Source: Portunus trituberculatus (lineage: Eukaryota > Arthropoda > Malacostraca > Decapoda > Portunidae). Taken from it: DNA of 64,000 nt. The notes below the pieces were generated by a model that was not told the origin of the DNA, made no database searches, and worked only from the letters and a program-made list of their open reading frames with translations. Made by a program: the position numbers and the translations under genes. The DNA is taken from the NCBI RefSeq assembly GCF_017591435.1, contig NC_059289.1:17519926-17583925 (forward strand). Reading direction: 5' to 3'. Shown one piece after another: positions 1 through 29,955 of the stretch (the stretch's first letter is position 1; the number at the start of each line of letters is the position of its first letter).

Positions 1-489
1 TTTCCTGTAAGGTTTCATAAGACTTGTCTGCTGTTCGATATGTTTTCCCGGGAGTGGCAGTGCTGGTTCTCTTTCATGTTCGATTCATGTACACAATCAT
101 CCCCGTGACTTGTATCATCCCTTCACCCCCCCACTCCATCCCCTTTCTCCCCAGTCTCCACTCACCCGTCTACTACGCGGTTAGATCACAGTTCACACAC
201 AGAGCAGCCGCAGTAGTAGCTGTAGTGTGTAGTCCTGTGTGTGTGTGTTTGGGGGTGGGGGGGCAATATTTAAACTTATGTATGATAAGAGTGCATTAAT
301 CAACAATTAATGGGCAACTTCGACAATCTATGGTAAAACACTCGAATCTAGGGTAAAATTGACAAAAATCTAGGGTAAGATTTCATCAACTCATGGAAGC
401 ACTGCAGTCACGTCCCCACACCGTCTCTGAGAGGACCTAGTAAACAACCACTCCGCCTTCGTGTTTACTTACCCCTGGCCAACCCTACA
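1..489 (+). repeat. 5' LTR, partial, with about 310 bp extra
   Basis: Positions 1-60 match 4911-4970 of the 3' LTR, and about 395-489 match its last 90 bp. About 310 bp between them (roughly 65-390) are absent from the 3' LTR. The repeat ends CCTACA, directly before the primer-binding site. The extra block has a C-rich stretch, a TG/G-rich stretch and a repeated 'TCTAGGGTAA'-like motif near 345-380. It may be a later insertion, or the 3' LTR may be deleted. Confidence 0.8.
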
Positions 490-507
490 TGGCGCAGTGA
501 GTAGGAT
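490..507 (+). other. Primer-binding site candidate
   Basis: The 18 bp starting TGGCGCAGTG lie immediately after the LTR end. TGG is the expected complement of a tRNA 3' CCA. The priming tRNA was not identified. Confidence 0.6.
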
Positions 508-606
508 ACTACCGACAAGATGGACGAAACCCCCAGGGCCACGGGGAGACACCTGAGGAGGAGGGGGACGTCTGGCAGTAACTAGAGGCCGTGCTGCAGC
601 CCCAAC

Positions 607-1290
607 ATGGCGAGCGCTTCTGCCGAGCTTGGCCTCTCTATTGGTGGACAGGAGTCAACTGGCAACGACAGTGAAAGTACAATCATCGGTTTCACCGGAG
701 AAGTGCGAGCTAGAGATGTCATCGGCATCCTTCCGCACATGGAGGAGGTCCGTGAATACGTGGCTGTCTCTCCATGGATGGCCTGATGAGGTGTGCGTTC
801 AACACATCCATTTGCTGTGTGTTCCCTCTCTGCAGAGCGCCCTCGACGCAAGATACTCATTAAGACAGTGGGAGGTCTTGAGTGCATCCGAGGCGTTGGA
901 CACCGTTGGCAGCGTTCCCCAATGCGCCGTGAACCAGGCAGTGCTGTGGAGTGACTTTTTCAGTGGTGAGCAGGGCCGTGCTGAACCCATGGCGGAATAT
1001 TTTCAGAGATGCACACAACAGGCCTTGGACTGTAACTTACGTTGTCCAGAGTGTGATAGTGATTTGTCTGATTACATGATTCTGAGAAAAGCTATTGTGG
1101 GCCTCAGCAACCCAACCCTGAAAAAAGAGCTTTTCCTGCAGTATGCCATGTACTCCGATGTAGACAAGCCTCGTGTCTGTCATACAAAGCAGCAGAGCGA
1201 GACTCCCTATGTGTTCGTGGTGCCGGTGCTGGCTATGAAGAGTGGTGTGAGGAGACCGGGTCTCTCGCGGCTTGTGTGCCAGATGTAGGT
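607..1290 (+). pseudogene. gag-like pseudogene of LTR element
   Basis: The likely start is the ATG at 607, which reads about 59 codons before a frame break near 786. The capsid-like part continues in another frame (629-1288) and contains a Cys-rich stretch followed by 'DLSDYMILRKAIVGL', a pattern typical of gypsy/mag-type gag. In the family the product forms the intracellular particle shell. Frameshifts make it non-functional. Confidence 0.65.
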
Positions 1291-1966
1291 GCACACAGCG
1301 CTGATGCTGCTGCCTCCCGCCCACCATGCAGCAACTGTGGTCCACCACGCCACGGGGAAATCCTTGTGTCCTCCGAAGGATGTACCTTGTCACCACTGTC
1401 AGAAAAAAGGACACTACAAGCAGATGTGTAAAAGCAGGAAGCGGCCAGACAAGAAACACTATCATCGTCTTGCGCGATGTCATATGTGGGTGAGGTGCGA
1501 TGCGGCCCACAACCACTCGATCGAAGCTGTCATGGCATCACACCGTGGGTGCAAGGAGGGATGTCCGGTCATGGCTATGGCAGATACAGTAGCTCAGGTG
1601 TGCGTGGCAGAGCCAGCTCTACTCGCCAAGCTGGGTCTTCAGTGCATCCAGGCCTACCCAAAAAAAGGAGGACTGAGGGACGTCGCCGACCTGCCACTGG
1701 CCTGCCTAGGGACGGTTGAGTGTTGCTTTGCCTTGGACGGAAGGAGCACACGACAGGAAGTGTTCATGGTGAAGACTGCCAGGAATTTATTTATTTCTCT
1801 GACGGCGTGTAAAGAGCTGGGACTCGTGCCCGACACCTTCCCCTTTCACGTCCCCACGGCAGCAGGAACGGGGCTGGAGCCTGTCTCGGACCCAGGATTA
1901 CCACCTACACCCAAGGTCATGCCGTATCCACCACTGGAGAAGAACGTGGAACGCCTGCAGGAGTGA
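1289..1966 (+). pseudogene. Nucleocapsid zinc knuckle and protease remnant
   Basis: A CX2CX4HX4C zinc knuckle lies at 1388-1429 (Cys-His-His-Cys ... His ... Cys), the RNA-binding motif of nucleocapsid. Downstream, near 1567-1640, is an aspartic-protease-like stretch in which the expected Asp-Thr/Ser-Gly reads Asp-Thr-Val, so the catalytic loop glycine is lost. The frame continues from the gag region and leads into reverse transcriptase, the usual pol order. Confidence 0.65.
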
Positions 1967-2023
1967 CTAAAACAACATTTCTCTGCCTCAACATTTAACA
2001 CGGACAGGTCACCACTCCCGGCT

Positions 2024-3571
2024 ATGGTTGGTGCACCACACCATATCCATCTGAACACAGACGCGCGCCCCTTCGCCTGTCACACCCCAGCACAGGTGCC
2101 CCAACACTGGGAACACGAAGTCAAGAAACAACTTGATGAAGATGTGCGGAAAGGGATATTGGTGCCTGTCCCCGCAGGCGAATCAACAAAGTGGTGTGTG
2201 CGGATGGTGGTTGTCACTAAGAAATCGGACTGTCCTCAAAGGACAGTCAACTATCAGCGCCTGAATGCCTGCTACTTCCGTGAGACTCACCACACCCCTT
2301 TGACATTGTTTCCAGTGTTTCGTCCCACTCCTACAAAATGGTGGCTGATGCATTCTTGGGCTTTCACTAGGTAGAGCTTGACGACGCCAGCAGCTGCCTC
2401 ACCACCTTCATTATCCTCTGTGGACGATATCGCTACATCCACACCCCTATGGGGCACTATGCCGCCTCTGACGCCTATACTAAGCGTTTCAATGATGCTA
2501 TCGAAGATATTCCCCGCAGGTTCAAGTGTGTGGACGACACTTTGTTGTTTGACTCAAGCATGGAACAGGCTTTCTGGCACGTATACCACTTCCTGGAGAC
2601 GTGTGCCAAACGGGGAATAACCTTGCAACCAGAGAAGTTCCCGTTTGCCAAGAGGGAGGTGGACTTTGTGGGTTTTTCTCTCGGCAGTATAAGCACTTGG
2701 ATGACAAGCTGGCAGCCGTCAAACAATTCCCCATGCCGTCCCAACCCACCATCACTGACATCCGGTCTTGGACTGGTGAACCAGCTGGCCCCTTTCATGG
2801 ACACGGCGCCGGCCATGGAACCTTTCTGGGAGCTGTTGAAGAAGCCAGCTGGCAAGAGAATATACTGGGATCTTCAATTGCAGCGAAAGTTCGAGCTGGC
2901 CAAGGACACCATTTGCCGGCTAGTGGGTGACGGATTAGTGTATTACGACTATTCAAGGCCCACAGCGATTGTGACTGACTGGAGTAAGGAAGGCTTAGGC
3001 TTCATCATCCTCCAGCAGTACTGCTCCTGCATGTCCGCCAATACACCATTTTGCTGCCGTGGGGGTTGGCGACTTACATTGTGTGAAGCAGGCATCTTTC
3101 ACCTGCTGAGGCTAACTACGCGGCAGTGGAGGGGAGGCGTTGGCAGTTGCGTGGTGCCTACAGAAGGCCAGGCTCTTTCTCCTCAGGTGCCCGAATCTTC
3201 TGCTGGTGAATGACCACCGCCCTTTAGTGGGGCTGTTTAAAGACAGGGCCCTCAAGGATATCAGCAACCCAAGACTCTTCAGATTAAAAGAGAAAACCCT
3301 CCAGTTTCACTTCCATGTCAAATACCTTCCAGGCAAGAAAAATTGTGCTGCGGATGCCCTATCCTGTTACCCAGCCCTGGCAGCGTTTCCAGACGCTGAA
3401 GACCTGAACATGGAGGAGGACCTGATGGCGGCCATGGTGTCTGCTGTTGCTGTTGCACTCAGTCAGGAGGGCATTACGATGGACCAAGAGACTGTTCAAC
3501 GGGCAGCTGTAGCGGACCCGAGCTACCAGCTACTCCTAATGAGAGTCCTAGCCAAAGGCACACTGGGGTGA
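2024..3571 (+). pseudogene. Reverse transcriptase and RNase H remnant
   Basis: Reverse transcriptase runs across two frames (2024-2374, then 2378-3213). Landmarks are the 'VNYQRLNACY' region near 2250 and the catalytic VDD motif near 2530-2540. RNase H follows, with the 'TDWSKEGLGF' active-site strand near 2970 and the tail at 3140-3571 ending in a 'KYLPGKKNCAADALS' stretch that is highly typical of Ty3/gypsy. At least three frame changes or stops (about 2372, 2700, 3200) inactivate it. Confidence 0.85.
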
Positions 3572-3584
3572 GAAAATTGCCTGT

Positions 3585-4758
3585 TTGCGTCCCTATTACG
3601 CTGTGAGGGACCATCTAGCCAAAACGGAGGGACTTGTCACCTACACCTTTGGACACAGCAGCATTAGGCTGGTCATTCCTGAGTCGCTGCAGGATCAGGT
3701 TGCTGCTAATCTACATGCAGGCCACCAAGGACTAGACTCGATGCTGCGGAGGGCCAGGCAGTCAGTGTACTGGTCTGGTATGGAGGGCGACTTACAACAT
3801 CACAGTTCCACCTGCCTCGCCTGCGAGACACACGCTCCCTCCCAGTCTCAGGAGCCGATCACCCTCACGCCACCACCAGAATATCCATTCTAGAAATCTG
3901 TGTTGAATCTGTTCCAACTAGATGGCAAACAGTATATGACCTACGCAGACAGACTGACAGAGTGGCTAGAAATCGCCCACTTTCCTAGTGGCACCACGTC
4001 GGGTCAGATCTTGCCGAAGCTAAGGAGCTATTTCACACGTTGGGATGCTCCTGAGGAAGTGTCTATAGACGGTGGCACCAATCTCGTCAGCGAAGAGATG
4101 TCTGCATTCTTCAGAAAGTGGGTGGTGACCGTGCGTAAGTCTTCGGCCCACTATCCTCAATCTAATGGCCGAGCTGAGATCACGGTTAAAAATTGCAAAG
4201 AGGATACAATGTGGCAACACAGGTGCGGGAGGAAGCTTAAAAACAGACAAGGTATCGCAAGCACTCCTACAGTATCACAACACTCCTCTTCATGGTAGCA
4301 ACAAGTCTCCCGCACAACTCGCTACTGGCAGGCAGCTGCAAGATGGCGTACCCGCTCTCCGACAACGTTACATGGTGGATCGGCACTGGAAATCATTGCT
4401 ACGCAAACGGGAGTTGCGCTGGGCGTCCCATCAAGAGGAGGTACAGCTTTGCGAAGCGGGCAAGAGGAATCTTCCACCTTTGGATATTGGGCAGGCAGGC
4501 AGGATCCAGGACCAAGCATCACTGCAGTGGAACAGGACTGGCGTGGTTGTCGGGGCCCTTCCCCACCGGCAGTATCTGGTGCGGTTGGATGGCAGCAGCA
4601 AGACATCCTACAAAAATAGGAGGCATTTGCGTGCGGTGAGGAAGGCTCTACCCATTCCCACACCTTCGGATGTCAACCCGCCAGCAGCTGAGGAGGCAAC
4701 ACAGTGGCGCCCTGTCAGGAGCCACCGGCAACCCAGTTGGCTTCATGATTTGATTTGA
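3585..4758 (+). pseudogene. Integrase remnant
   Basis: The N-terminal HHCC zinc-binding domain is visible at about 3710-3835 (His-X3-His ... Cys-X2-Cys). The catalytic core follows (about 3900-4200) with a 'DGGTNL' strand and the 'SSAHYPQSNGRAE' segment holding the third acidic residue. The C-terminal part (4165-4758) has a GPY/F-like beta domain near 4530-4630. The frame breaks near 3890 and 4200. Confidence 0.85.
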
Positions 4759-4808
4759 TTTGCTTATCTTTCTTGATGTTAAAGATTCTGTTATACTGTT
4801 TGAATCTT

Positions 4809-4818
4809 GGAGAGGAGG
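4809..4818 (+). other. Polypurine tract
   Basis: A ten-base purine-rich run (GGAGAGGAGG) lies immediately upstream of the 3' LTR TG. This is the expected plus-strand primer position. Confidence 0.7.
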
Positions 4819-5089
4819 TGTAAGGGTTTAAGGATGGTTAAGGGTTGTTTCATATGTGTAACGGTTTAAGGATGGTTAAGGGTTGTTACTTTGTCAGTGG
4901 GTACATATGTTTTCCTGTAAGGGTTCATAAGACTCGTCTGCTGTTCAATATGTTTTCCCGGGATTGGCGGTACCAACAAGGGAGCCCAGTGTGGACCCAT
5001 GAGGCAGTCACATCCCCACACCATCTCTGAGAGAACCTAGTAAACCGCCACTCTGCCTTCGTGTTTACTTACCCCTGGCCAACCTTACA
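4819..5089 (+). repeat. 3' LTR, complete (271 bp)
   Basis: The repeat begins TGTAAGG and ends CCTTACA, a perfect terminal inverted repeat. It has two internal copies of a 'GGTTTAAGGATGGTTAAGGG' unit near 4822-4880. It matches the 5' LTR except for the extra block in the latter. Confidence 0.85.
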
Positions 5090-5749
5090 GCGTCAGAAAA
5101 CCGCAGCCATACATCTCCAATGGAACACCTTCAAAACAAGCCCGTGGAGATCAAATCACTTTTCGTCTTCCAAGGACTGAAGACCTGCTGTTTTTGAGGA
5201 GTATTGTGTTGCTCGGCACTCGGCATATACAAATGATGAAACACAGGTGATCTATAATACTCCCTATCAAGGAATAAATCTCCAAACTCTTCCACTATGT
5301 TGTTGTGTTTACGTCTTGACCACAGCTCTGGCTCAGGCGACTGATGTGTACCATACCTTCTCCCAAGGATTAAGATCACAGTCTGGCAGCACCGACAGTG
5401 TCCCCAGCACCGTCTTGTTCAGCGTGAACTCAAACATGTTTAGCCTTGTGGTGACGCTACTGAAAATGTTTAAGGTCTTCCATCCGCGCATCTATGGTCA
5501 CGTGTCTATGACTCATGTGGGCCCTGGGTCGGTGTGATGCAGGGGCCCAGCTAGCCAGTCAGACCCTAACCTCTTCCCGTGTCGCACGCGCCCAAGCATC
5601 CATGTGCCAAGCCATAATCTGACCTCGCCATTTTGAGACCAATTTTGATTTTCTCTTTATAATGCCAATAGTTGTGCTGTGTTGCTGCCATAATACAATT
5701 ATTCTCCCTCACAAAGGCACTAATAACTGAGATTTGGGCTTTATAATTA
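5090..5749. other. No recognisable feature
   Basis: This stretch separates the LTR element from the MITE at 5750. A 96-codon open frame at 5247-5537 resembles no family I know and has no supporting splice or codon signal. Confidence 0.4.
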
Positions 5750-5993
5750 CAGTCAACCCTCGGCTATCGCGACTTCCGCTATCGCGTTTTATTGCTATCA
5801 CGCACCCATGAAAAGCTGCTAAAATTTTATTATCGCGACCTCAGATGCCTGCTATCGCGCGCCCAGCCATGACGTTATGGGATATCTGAGCGCTCATTGG
5901 CCATACCGCCTTCCCGCCAAGATCAATTCGGCTATCGCGTTTTCGGCTATAGCGCGGCTATTTCGGCCCCGCGCGATAGTCGAGAGTTAAGTG
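5750..5993. mobile_element. Mariner/pogo-type MITE, family A
   Basis: This 244-bp element is flanked by TA on both sides, with imperfect inverted termini. The left begins CAGTCAACCCTCGGCTATCG; the right, read in reverse, begins CACTTAACTCTCGACTATCG. It has many internal 'TATCGCG' repeats and no coding capacity. TA duplication and the CAGTCAACCCTCG-like end are typical of Tc1/mariner/pogo elements. Relatives lie at 35575, 35863, 36247 and 53092. Confidence 0.85.
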
Positions 5994-6726
5994 TACTAAT
6001 TAGTTTTCTAAGTCCCATAATAGGTAGTAACAGGGCAGAATGGTAAGCTCACTCATCCACAAAAAAAGGGCCGTGAGGAGGGGGAGCTGAATGAAAATTC
6101 AAATTCAAGCACACCAGCCACAGGCGAACGTTGACTGGGGCTCACGTGACGTATATGCGCGGCCGAGACCAAAATAAGCCAACCTTGTATATTATCTGGA
6201 CCGTGGGCGAACGGTTCTGGACCGTTCGCCTTCCACAAAGTGCTACTGAAAACGCCTCATTTAACATAACGAGTTAAGTTTTTCTGCTATCTTCAGACTT
6301 GATTTTTCATTAATTCCTTTTCTCCCTCTTACCGAGCTCAGTTTTTCTGTAATCTTTAGACGATTTTCCATTCATTCCTTTTCTCCATTCCATTCCAGTT
6401 TTCACTATTCTATAGAGGATGAATACAGCTTTATTTGATGTACTACTTTACGGTAGTACAGCTTTATTTGATGTTCTTCTATAGTGCATTCGAAAGCATG
6501 ACACAACAATATCATGATTCACAAAAATATCAGCTTTGATTATGTTGTCTGAGAATTTTTCCCCGAATGTTATCACGTACGTCGACTACTGTTTTGTTTA
6601 GGGAAAGTTCCTTAAATTGTAGCTACCAGTCTACCATTGTATTGACGTTCGACCTGTCTCCAGTGAGCTCGACTTGTCACGCTCGAGTTGGTTCACGCTC
6701 GACTCATACATACATACATGCATTAA
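5994..6726. other. Non-coding stretch with a perfect hairpin
   Basis: No gene is seen. A perfect 10-bp-stem hairpin lies at 6206-6230. A repeated 'TTTTCCATTCATTCC' unit occurs near 6305-6395 and a duplicated 'ACAGCTTTATTTGATGT' unit near 6425-6475. A short CATA run ends it. Confidence 0.4.
6206..6230. repeat. Perfect inverted repeat, 10-bp stem
   Basis: GGCGAACGGT, a 5-base loop TCTGG, then ACCGTTCGCC. The stem is GC-rich. It could be the centre of an unrecognised foldback element; no function is assigned. Confidence 0.7.
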
Positions 6727-7049
6727 GGGAGGCAGTGACCTAGCGGATTAGGTGGTGAGCGTGGGATCTGGCAAACGTCCATGCGTAGGTTCGAATCCCA
6801 CTACGTACCGCCTTGATACTTTGCCATTTGTCGAGTGGTTTAAAGTTACCTACATGTCACCATGATACACAGGTTCTAGGTGGTTACACTAAATATGCGC
6901 TTGGGTAGTTATATGGGCCCTAATTAATATGGGCACCACTATAAATAAAATTGCCTGTGCCACTAATGGATGGAAGCTGAACAGCGCTTCCCATACTTTT
7001 CAGGTAAACCTGCAGGCGCTATAGGCCACAACATAAAAAGAAAAAAAAA
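6727..7049 (+). mobile_element. tRNA-derived SINE, family 1 (copy 1)
   Basis: The head is tRNA-like with a Pol III box B (GGTTCGAATCC, 6788-6798). The body reads '...TAAAGTTACCTACATGTCA...GGGCCCTAATTA...AAATTGCCTGTGCCACTAATGG...' and ends in 'GGCGCTATAGGCC' plus an A-rich tail. Other copies are at 16171-16495 (-), 17048-17365 (+) and 25167-25461 (+), which defines a dispersed family about 310 bp long. Confidence 0.85.
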
Positions 7050-7485
7050 TTACTTACATACATACATATATACATACATACATTGGTATTTCCTTAGAAT
7101 AATTCCTTGGCGTCGCCGGATTTCCTTAGAATTCTTTAGATTTTTTTACATTTTCTTTAGAAATTTCTTTCTGTATATACAAATTTCTTGAAAACAAGAA
7201 AATTTTCTTTGAGATTGGAAACACTGGTTCATGAGGCCTTTTTTCACACGGGCAGCGGCCGATTTTGTGCCGCTCGAACGCGCGACTGGAAGGAAAGAGA
7301 TGGATTAATGGGAGAGTGGTGAAGGGAATGTTATATTGTGAAGTTATAAGGCATAATTAAATAAAATAAAGAAGGGTGGAAGGAAAGGAAGGAACACAAT
7401 TTGATAATTCAGTAGTATATAGAAGATATACACTGTCAACCCTTGAGGCGTTATGGGATATACATCCATACTCCATAGTCGATCA
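7050..7485. other. Non-coding stretch between SINE and LINE
   Basis: AT-rich sequence with CATA repeats. A GC-rich patch near 7235-7275 (TTTTTTCACACGGGCAGCGG) resembles transposon ends seen in arthropods, but no partner end was found. Confidence 0.3.
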
Positions 7486-9996
<2,511 letters not shown>

Positions 9997-10117
9997 CTGG
10001 CTGATCGTAGTCGCTGACGGCAACGGCGACATTAAAAGAGAAGTAGAGGTAACAGCTTCCTCATCAGACTCCATATTACAAATGAACCAAGCTGAGTACC
10101 CTGCAACAACTCTCCAG

Positions 10118-10250
10118 TTTCAACAACGAGCCTTTTTTCATAGGGGCTGCTCGTTGATGGGATCTGGTCGCAGGTCTTGCTTGCAGCTGTTTGTCGCGCT
10201 GCGGAGTCGCGCGACCAAACAGCCAGTGTGAAAGTGCCCTTCTCACACTG
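10118..10250. repeat. Cluster of inverted repeats
   Basis: Three nested or adjacent hairpins: CAACGAGC...GCTCGTTG (about 10118-10157); GCTGTTTGTCGCGC...GCGCGACCAAACAGC (10186-10223, one bulge); and CAGTGTGA...TCACACTG (about 10223-10250). The pattern suggests the end of a DNA transposon. No transposase or second end was found. Confidence 0.45.
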
Positions 10251-10429
10251 ATAACGGATATTCAAGAAAGTACCATTCGTGTTTTCATCCAGTAGAGAGG
10301 TTAGATACAATTTAGTTAATTTTTTATTAATTGATACTATTTTTTAGACTGATCTCATCGTTTTGTCAACTACAATTTGAAAAAGCATCAAGTTCTTAGT
10401 AATTAAATGAGTATTTTAAGACTATTTTC

Positions 10430-10826
10430 GTAATCCCCCTAAAAGTATTGATGTAGACAGCAATGACAGCCTGACAGGAGCGAAGCACCTTACCAATGAC
10501 AGACCCAGTGGTCCCTCCTCCAGGCCGTCACCACCGCAGTACGTAAACAAAGTGAAGTGCGTGATCAGTTCCTCGTCTTTCATTCCTGCATATCGCTGCT
10601 TCTGCATAGTTATTCACCACTGACCATCACCTGCGTGAGGAGGATGATTGAGGTGTAGAGAACATCGTTTAGAAATTGCAGGATGGATGGAATGTGGCGA
10701 CTGTGGTGCCAATTTAGTACAGAGAATGTTGTGGTGCCTTGATGGGGTCCTGTGTGCCCTGCGTATGTCACCAGCAGGTCTGTGACCTTAAACTGTGTGA
10801 CCTCTGTCACTGTCCTAGTGAAGCAG
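10430..10826 (+). promoter_or_regulatory. UBE3B: Candidate UBE3B promoter and 5' UTR exon
   Basis: A relatively CpG-containing, repeat-free stretch upstream of the first coding exon ends in a plausible splice donor (AAGCAG|GTACG, junction 10826/10827). The first coding exon is preceded by splice-acceptor-like AG sites (11209, 11216), so a separate non-coding first exon is likely. The transcription start cannot be placed by eye. Confidence 0.3.
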
Positions 10827-11218
10827 GTACGAATTCAGTTCTTTATTTTGATGAGTTTAGTGGAAATTGTTATAATGTTAATCTGTTATCCTGTACTTCC
10901 TGTGTAACTCACCTGTGAGTGGCAGAGCCTTACTGCCGTGAGTCCAGTCAAGACTAGGCGAGGGAGAGATAGGTCCAGAATCTGTAGACATATAATCCAG
11001 TCAGACTAACTGGTTGCACTGTTATACATGGCTGACTGACTGGTTGAGTGTATTTTTCACTGAAAAGTTAAAAAACCCATCTAAGTAAGAAAAAATGGAC
11101 AAACTAATACAAAATATATGGAATTAATGAACAATGAGAAGCTGATCACTCTTAAAGATGTATTGCAGAACATCATGGAAATACAATTGACTTGTATTAC
11201 AGATTTCAGTTTGTAGCA

Positions 11219-26165
<14,947 letters not shown>

Positions 26166-26745
26166 TCTTTGTGTCCTCAATGATTTCTGTAAGCAGAGTG
26201 CATGCAGAAGTTATATTTGGTTGGGAGAGTGTGCATTTGGACCTTACCTAATGAACGCACACCAAATGATTAGAAATTTATGATACTAAAACTGGTCTGT
26301 GGTGTACATCATTACATTTACAAAGCTCATAACCATATATCATCATCATTATCATCATCATTGTTTTTAGCATTAGCATCCTTCTGCCCCAGTATGTCAT
26401 ATATAATCATCATCATCATCATCATCATCATCACAGTTCTGCTTTCATCATCATTATCATCATTATCATTATCATCCTCCTCCTCCTTATCATCACACAT
26501 TGTCAACATCACCAGCATAAACATTATCACAGTATGCATTTTGAAATTATAAACTGTTTACAGTAATTCCTCCTGCAGTACACAATGTTAATTCTCTAGT
26601 CATATGCTGCCTTCATGAAGTTATATTTTTTTCTTGCTATTTCAAGACCAGCCCATTTCAGTCATACGTGAATTGTCTGCCCACATCATGACCTTGAGGC
26701 TGCCAAGCTGACCAAGGCTAAGGCATTTACTGAGAGCAAGACCCT

Positions 26746-26748
<3 letters not shown>
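26166..26748 (+). other. UBE3B: UBE3B 3' flank / probable 3' UTR
   Basis: Non-coding sequence after the stop, with ATC/ATT trinucleotide repeats (about 26338-26515). No AATAAA close to the stop was found, so the poly(A) site is unplaced; it may lie beyond the LINE insertions. Confidence 0.4.

Positions 26749-26776
<28 letters not shown>
26749..26776. repeat. (AC)n at LINE 5' junction
   Basis: An AC run directly abutting the 5' truncation of the LINE at 26777. A similar AC tract lies at that LINE's 3' end. Confidence 0.9.
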
Positions 26777-28542
26777 CAACCAAGGCTTTTTTACAGACAT
26801 GTGAACAACAACATCAAAAATAGAGAAAGTATTGAAAGTTTAGAAGTAAATGGAGTTTGCAGTGAGGATCCCAGGGAAATGGCAGAGGCTATGAATGGAT
26901 GCTTTCGGAAGGTATTCACAAAGGAGACTGCTTTTGACAAGCCACTGGTAATGGAACAGAAAGGGATTATGAAGGAGTTTCAAGTAACTGTGGAGGAGAT
27001 CAAGAATATGATGGGGAGTCTAGAAGTGAGAAAAGCTGTGGGACCTGATGGGGTATCAGGATGGATTTTAAGAGAATGCAGGGAGCAACTGGCAGAAAAA
27101 GTTTGTGAAGTAATTGATGCCTCATTAAGGGAAGGTGTAGTGCCCCAAGACTGGAAAAGAGCTAACATTGTCCCAATTTATAAATCAGGTAACAAGAGAG
27201 ACCCATTGAACTATAGACCAGTGTCACTTACAAGTGTGGTAGCTAAGATGTGTGAGAGGGTGGTGAAGAATAGATGGACAGACTTCTTGGAGAAAAATGA
27301 CATACTTTGTGAGTGTCAATTTGGTTTTAGAAAAGGGCGTTCATGCACGACAAACCTGATATGTTACTATTCGAGGGTGATAGATGTAATACAGGAAAGA
27401 GATGGTTGGGCTGATGGAATATATCTGGATTTAAAAAGGCCTTTGATAAGGTACCACACGGAGACTGATCTGGAAACTTGAAATGGTAGGAGGAGTGCAT
27501 GGCAGTTTACTAAAATGGATGGAAGACTTTTGGTAGGAAGAGAAATGAGAACAATAATTAAGGACAGACCATCAGAATGGGGCTTGGTGGAGAGTGGAGT
27601 TCCACAGGGATCAGTGTTGGCACCAGTAATGTTTGCAGTCTACATAAATGACATGGTGGATGGGGTGTCCAGTTATGTGAGCCTATTTGCAGACGATGCA
27701 AAATTGTTAAGAAAAGTGAGATGTGACAAAGATTGCGAACTACTCCAGGAAGACTTGGACAGAATATGGAAATGGAGCTGTACATGGCAAATGGAGTTCA
27801 ACACGACAAAATGCAAGAAATTAGAGTTTGGCAAGAGTGAAAGAAGAATCAGGAGTATGTACAAGATAGGAAATGAAGACATAAAACCAGTCATGAAGAA
27901 AAAGACCTTGGGGTGACAATTACCAATGACCTATCGCCAGAGAGACATATAAACAAAATAATTGGAGAAGTATTGAACTTATTGAGGAACATAAGAGTGG
28001 CGTTCGTATATTTAGATGAAGAAATGATGAAGAAAATAATTACTGCAATGATAAGACCAAGGCTTGAATATGCAACAATACAGTGGGCTCGAACTTAAAG
28101 AAACACATAAGGAAACTAGAGAAAGTACAGAGGGCTGCAACAAAAATGGTGCCTGACTTAAGAGATTTGACTTATGAAGACAGACTGAACAGAATGCAAC
28201 TTCCGACCCTGGAAAACAGAAAGAAAGGGGAGACCTGATAGCAATATACAGAGTGATGATTGGCATGGAAAAAATGGATAGGGAAGATCTGTGTATGTGG
28301 AATGAAAGAATGTCGAGAGGGCATGGGAAAAACTAAAATGGCCACTTATAGGAGAGATGTGAAAAAATATAGCTTCCCTCATAGAAGGGTGGAAGCATGG
28401 AATAGTTTAGACGTGGAAGTGGTCAACGCAAGGAATATTCATGATTTTAAGAAAAAGCTGGACATTAGTAGATATGGAGACGGGACAGTACGAGCATAGC
28501 TCCTTTCCCGTATGTTACAATTAGGTAAATACAATTAGGTAA

Positions 28543-28543
<1 letters not shown>
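26777..28543 (+). mobile_element. AC-tailed CR1/L2-like LINE (copy A)
   Basis: A 5'-truncated copy coding for reverse transcriptase: 'AVGPDGVSGWILREC', 'LNYRPVSLTSVVAK', 'CQFGFRKGRSCTTNL' (26801-27481), '[14 protein letters not shown]' and Phe-Ala-Asp-Asp-Ala (27515-27916), then the C-terminal region to about 28499. Frame breaks at about 27440, 27900, 28100 and 28230 inactivate it. The 3' end reads TTAGGTAAATACACAC and runs into an AC microsatellite. The clade is tentative. Confidence 0.88.

Positions 28544-28637
<94 letters not shown>
28544..28637. repeat. (AC)n between two LINE copies
   Basis: A 94-bp AC tract that is both the 3' tail of copy A and the 5' flank of copy B. Confidence 0.95.
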
Positions 28638-29068
<431 letters not shown>

Positions 29069-29176
29069 CTGATGTCCAAATTGTGTTTCACCTGGGTCAT
29101 GGAAAGGATTAAGGATGTATCCCCATGGTACCACTGTAAATATTCACATATGCAGGAAAGAGAGAGAGTTTCTTGC

Positions 29177-29955
<779 letters not shown>

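Larger units (their letters stand above)
1..5089 (+). mobile_element. Ty3/gypsy-like LTR retrotransposon, decayed
   Basis: Direct repeats related at 1-489 and 4819-5089 flank gag- and pol-like coding sequence in the order nucleocapsid, protease, reverse transcriptase, RNase H, integrase. That order defines Ty3/gypsy-type elements. No envelope-like frame follows integrase. The reading frame is broken many times, so this copy cannot be autonomous. The element is cut by the start of the window: by alignment with the 3' LTR, about 91 bp of the 5' LTR lie upstream. The target-site duplication therefore cannot be tested. The gag style and integrase tail resemble mag-like gypsy elements, but the clade is not established. 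Confidence 0.9.

Noticed and set aside
24..299. 91-codon frame in the 5' LTR
   Set aside because: It lies in the extra LTR block, is low complexity and has no family resemblance.
5247..5537. 96-codon open frame after the LTR element
   Set aside because: No family resemblance, no splice or repeat support, and length expected by chance.
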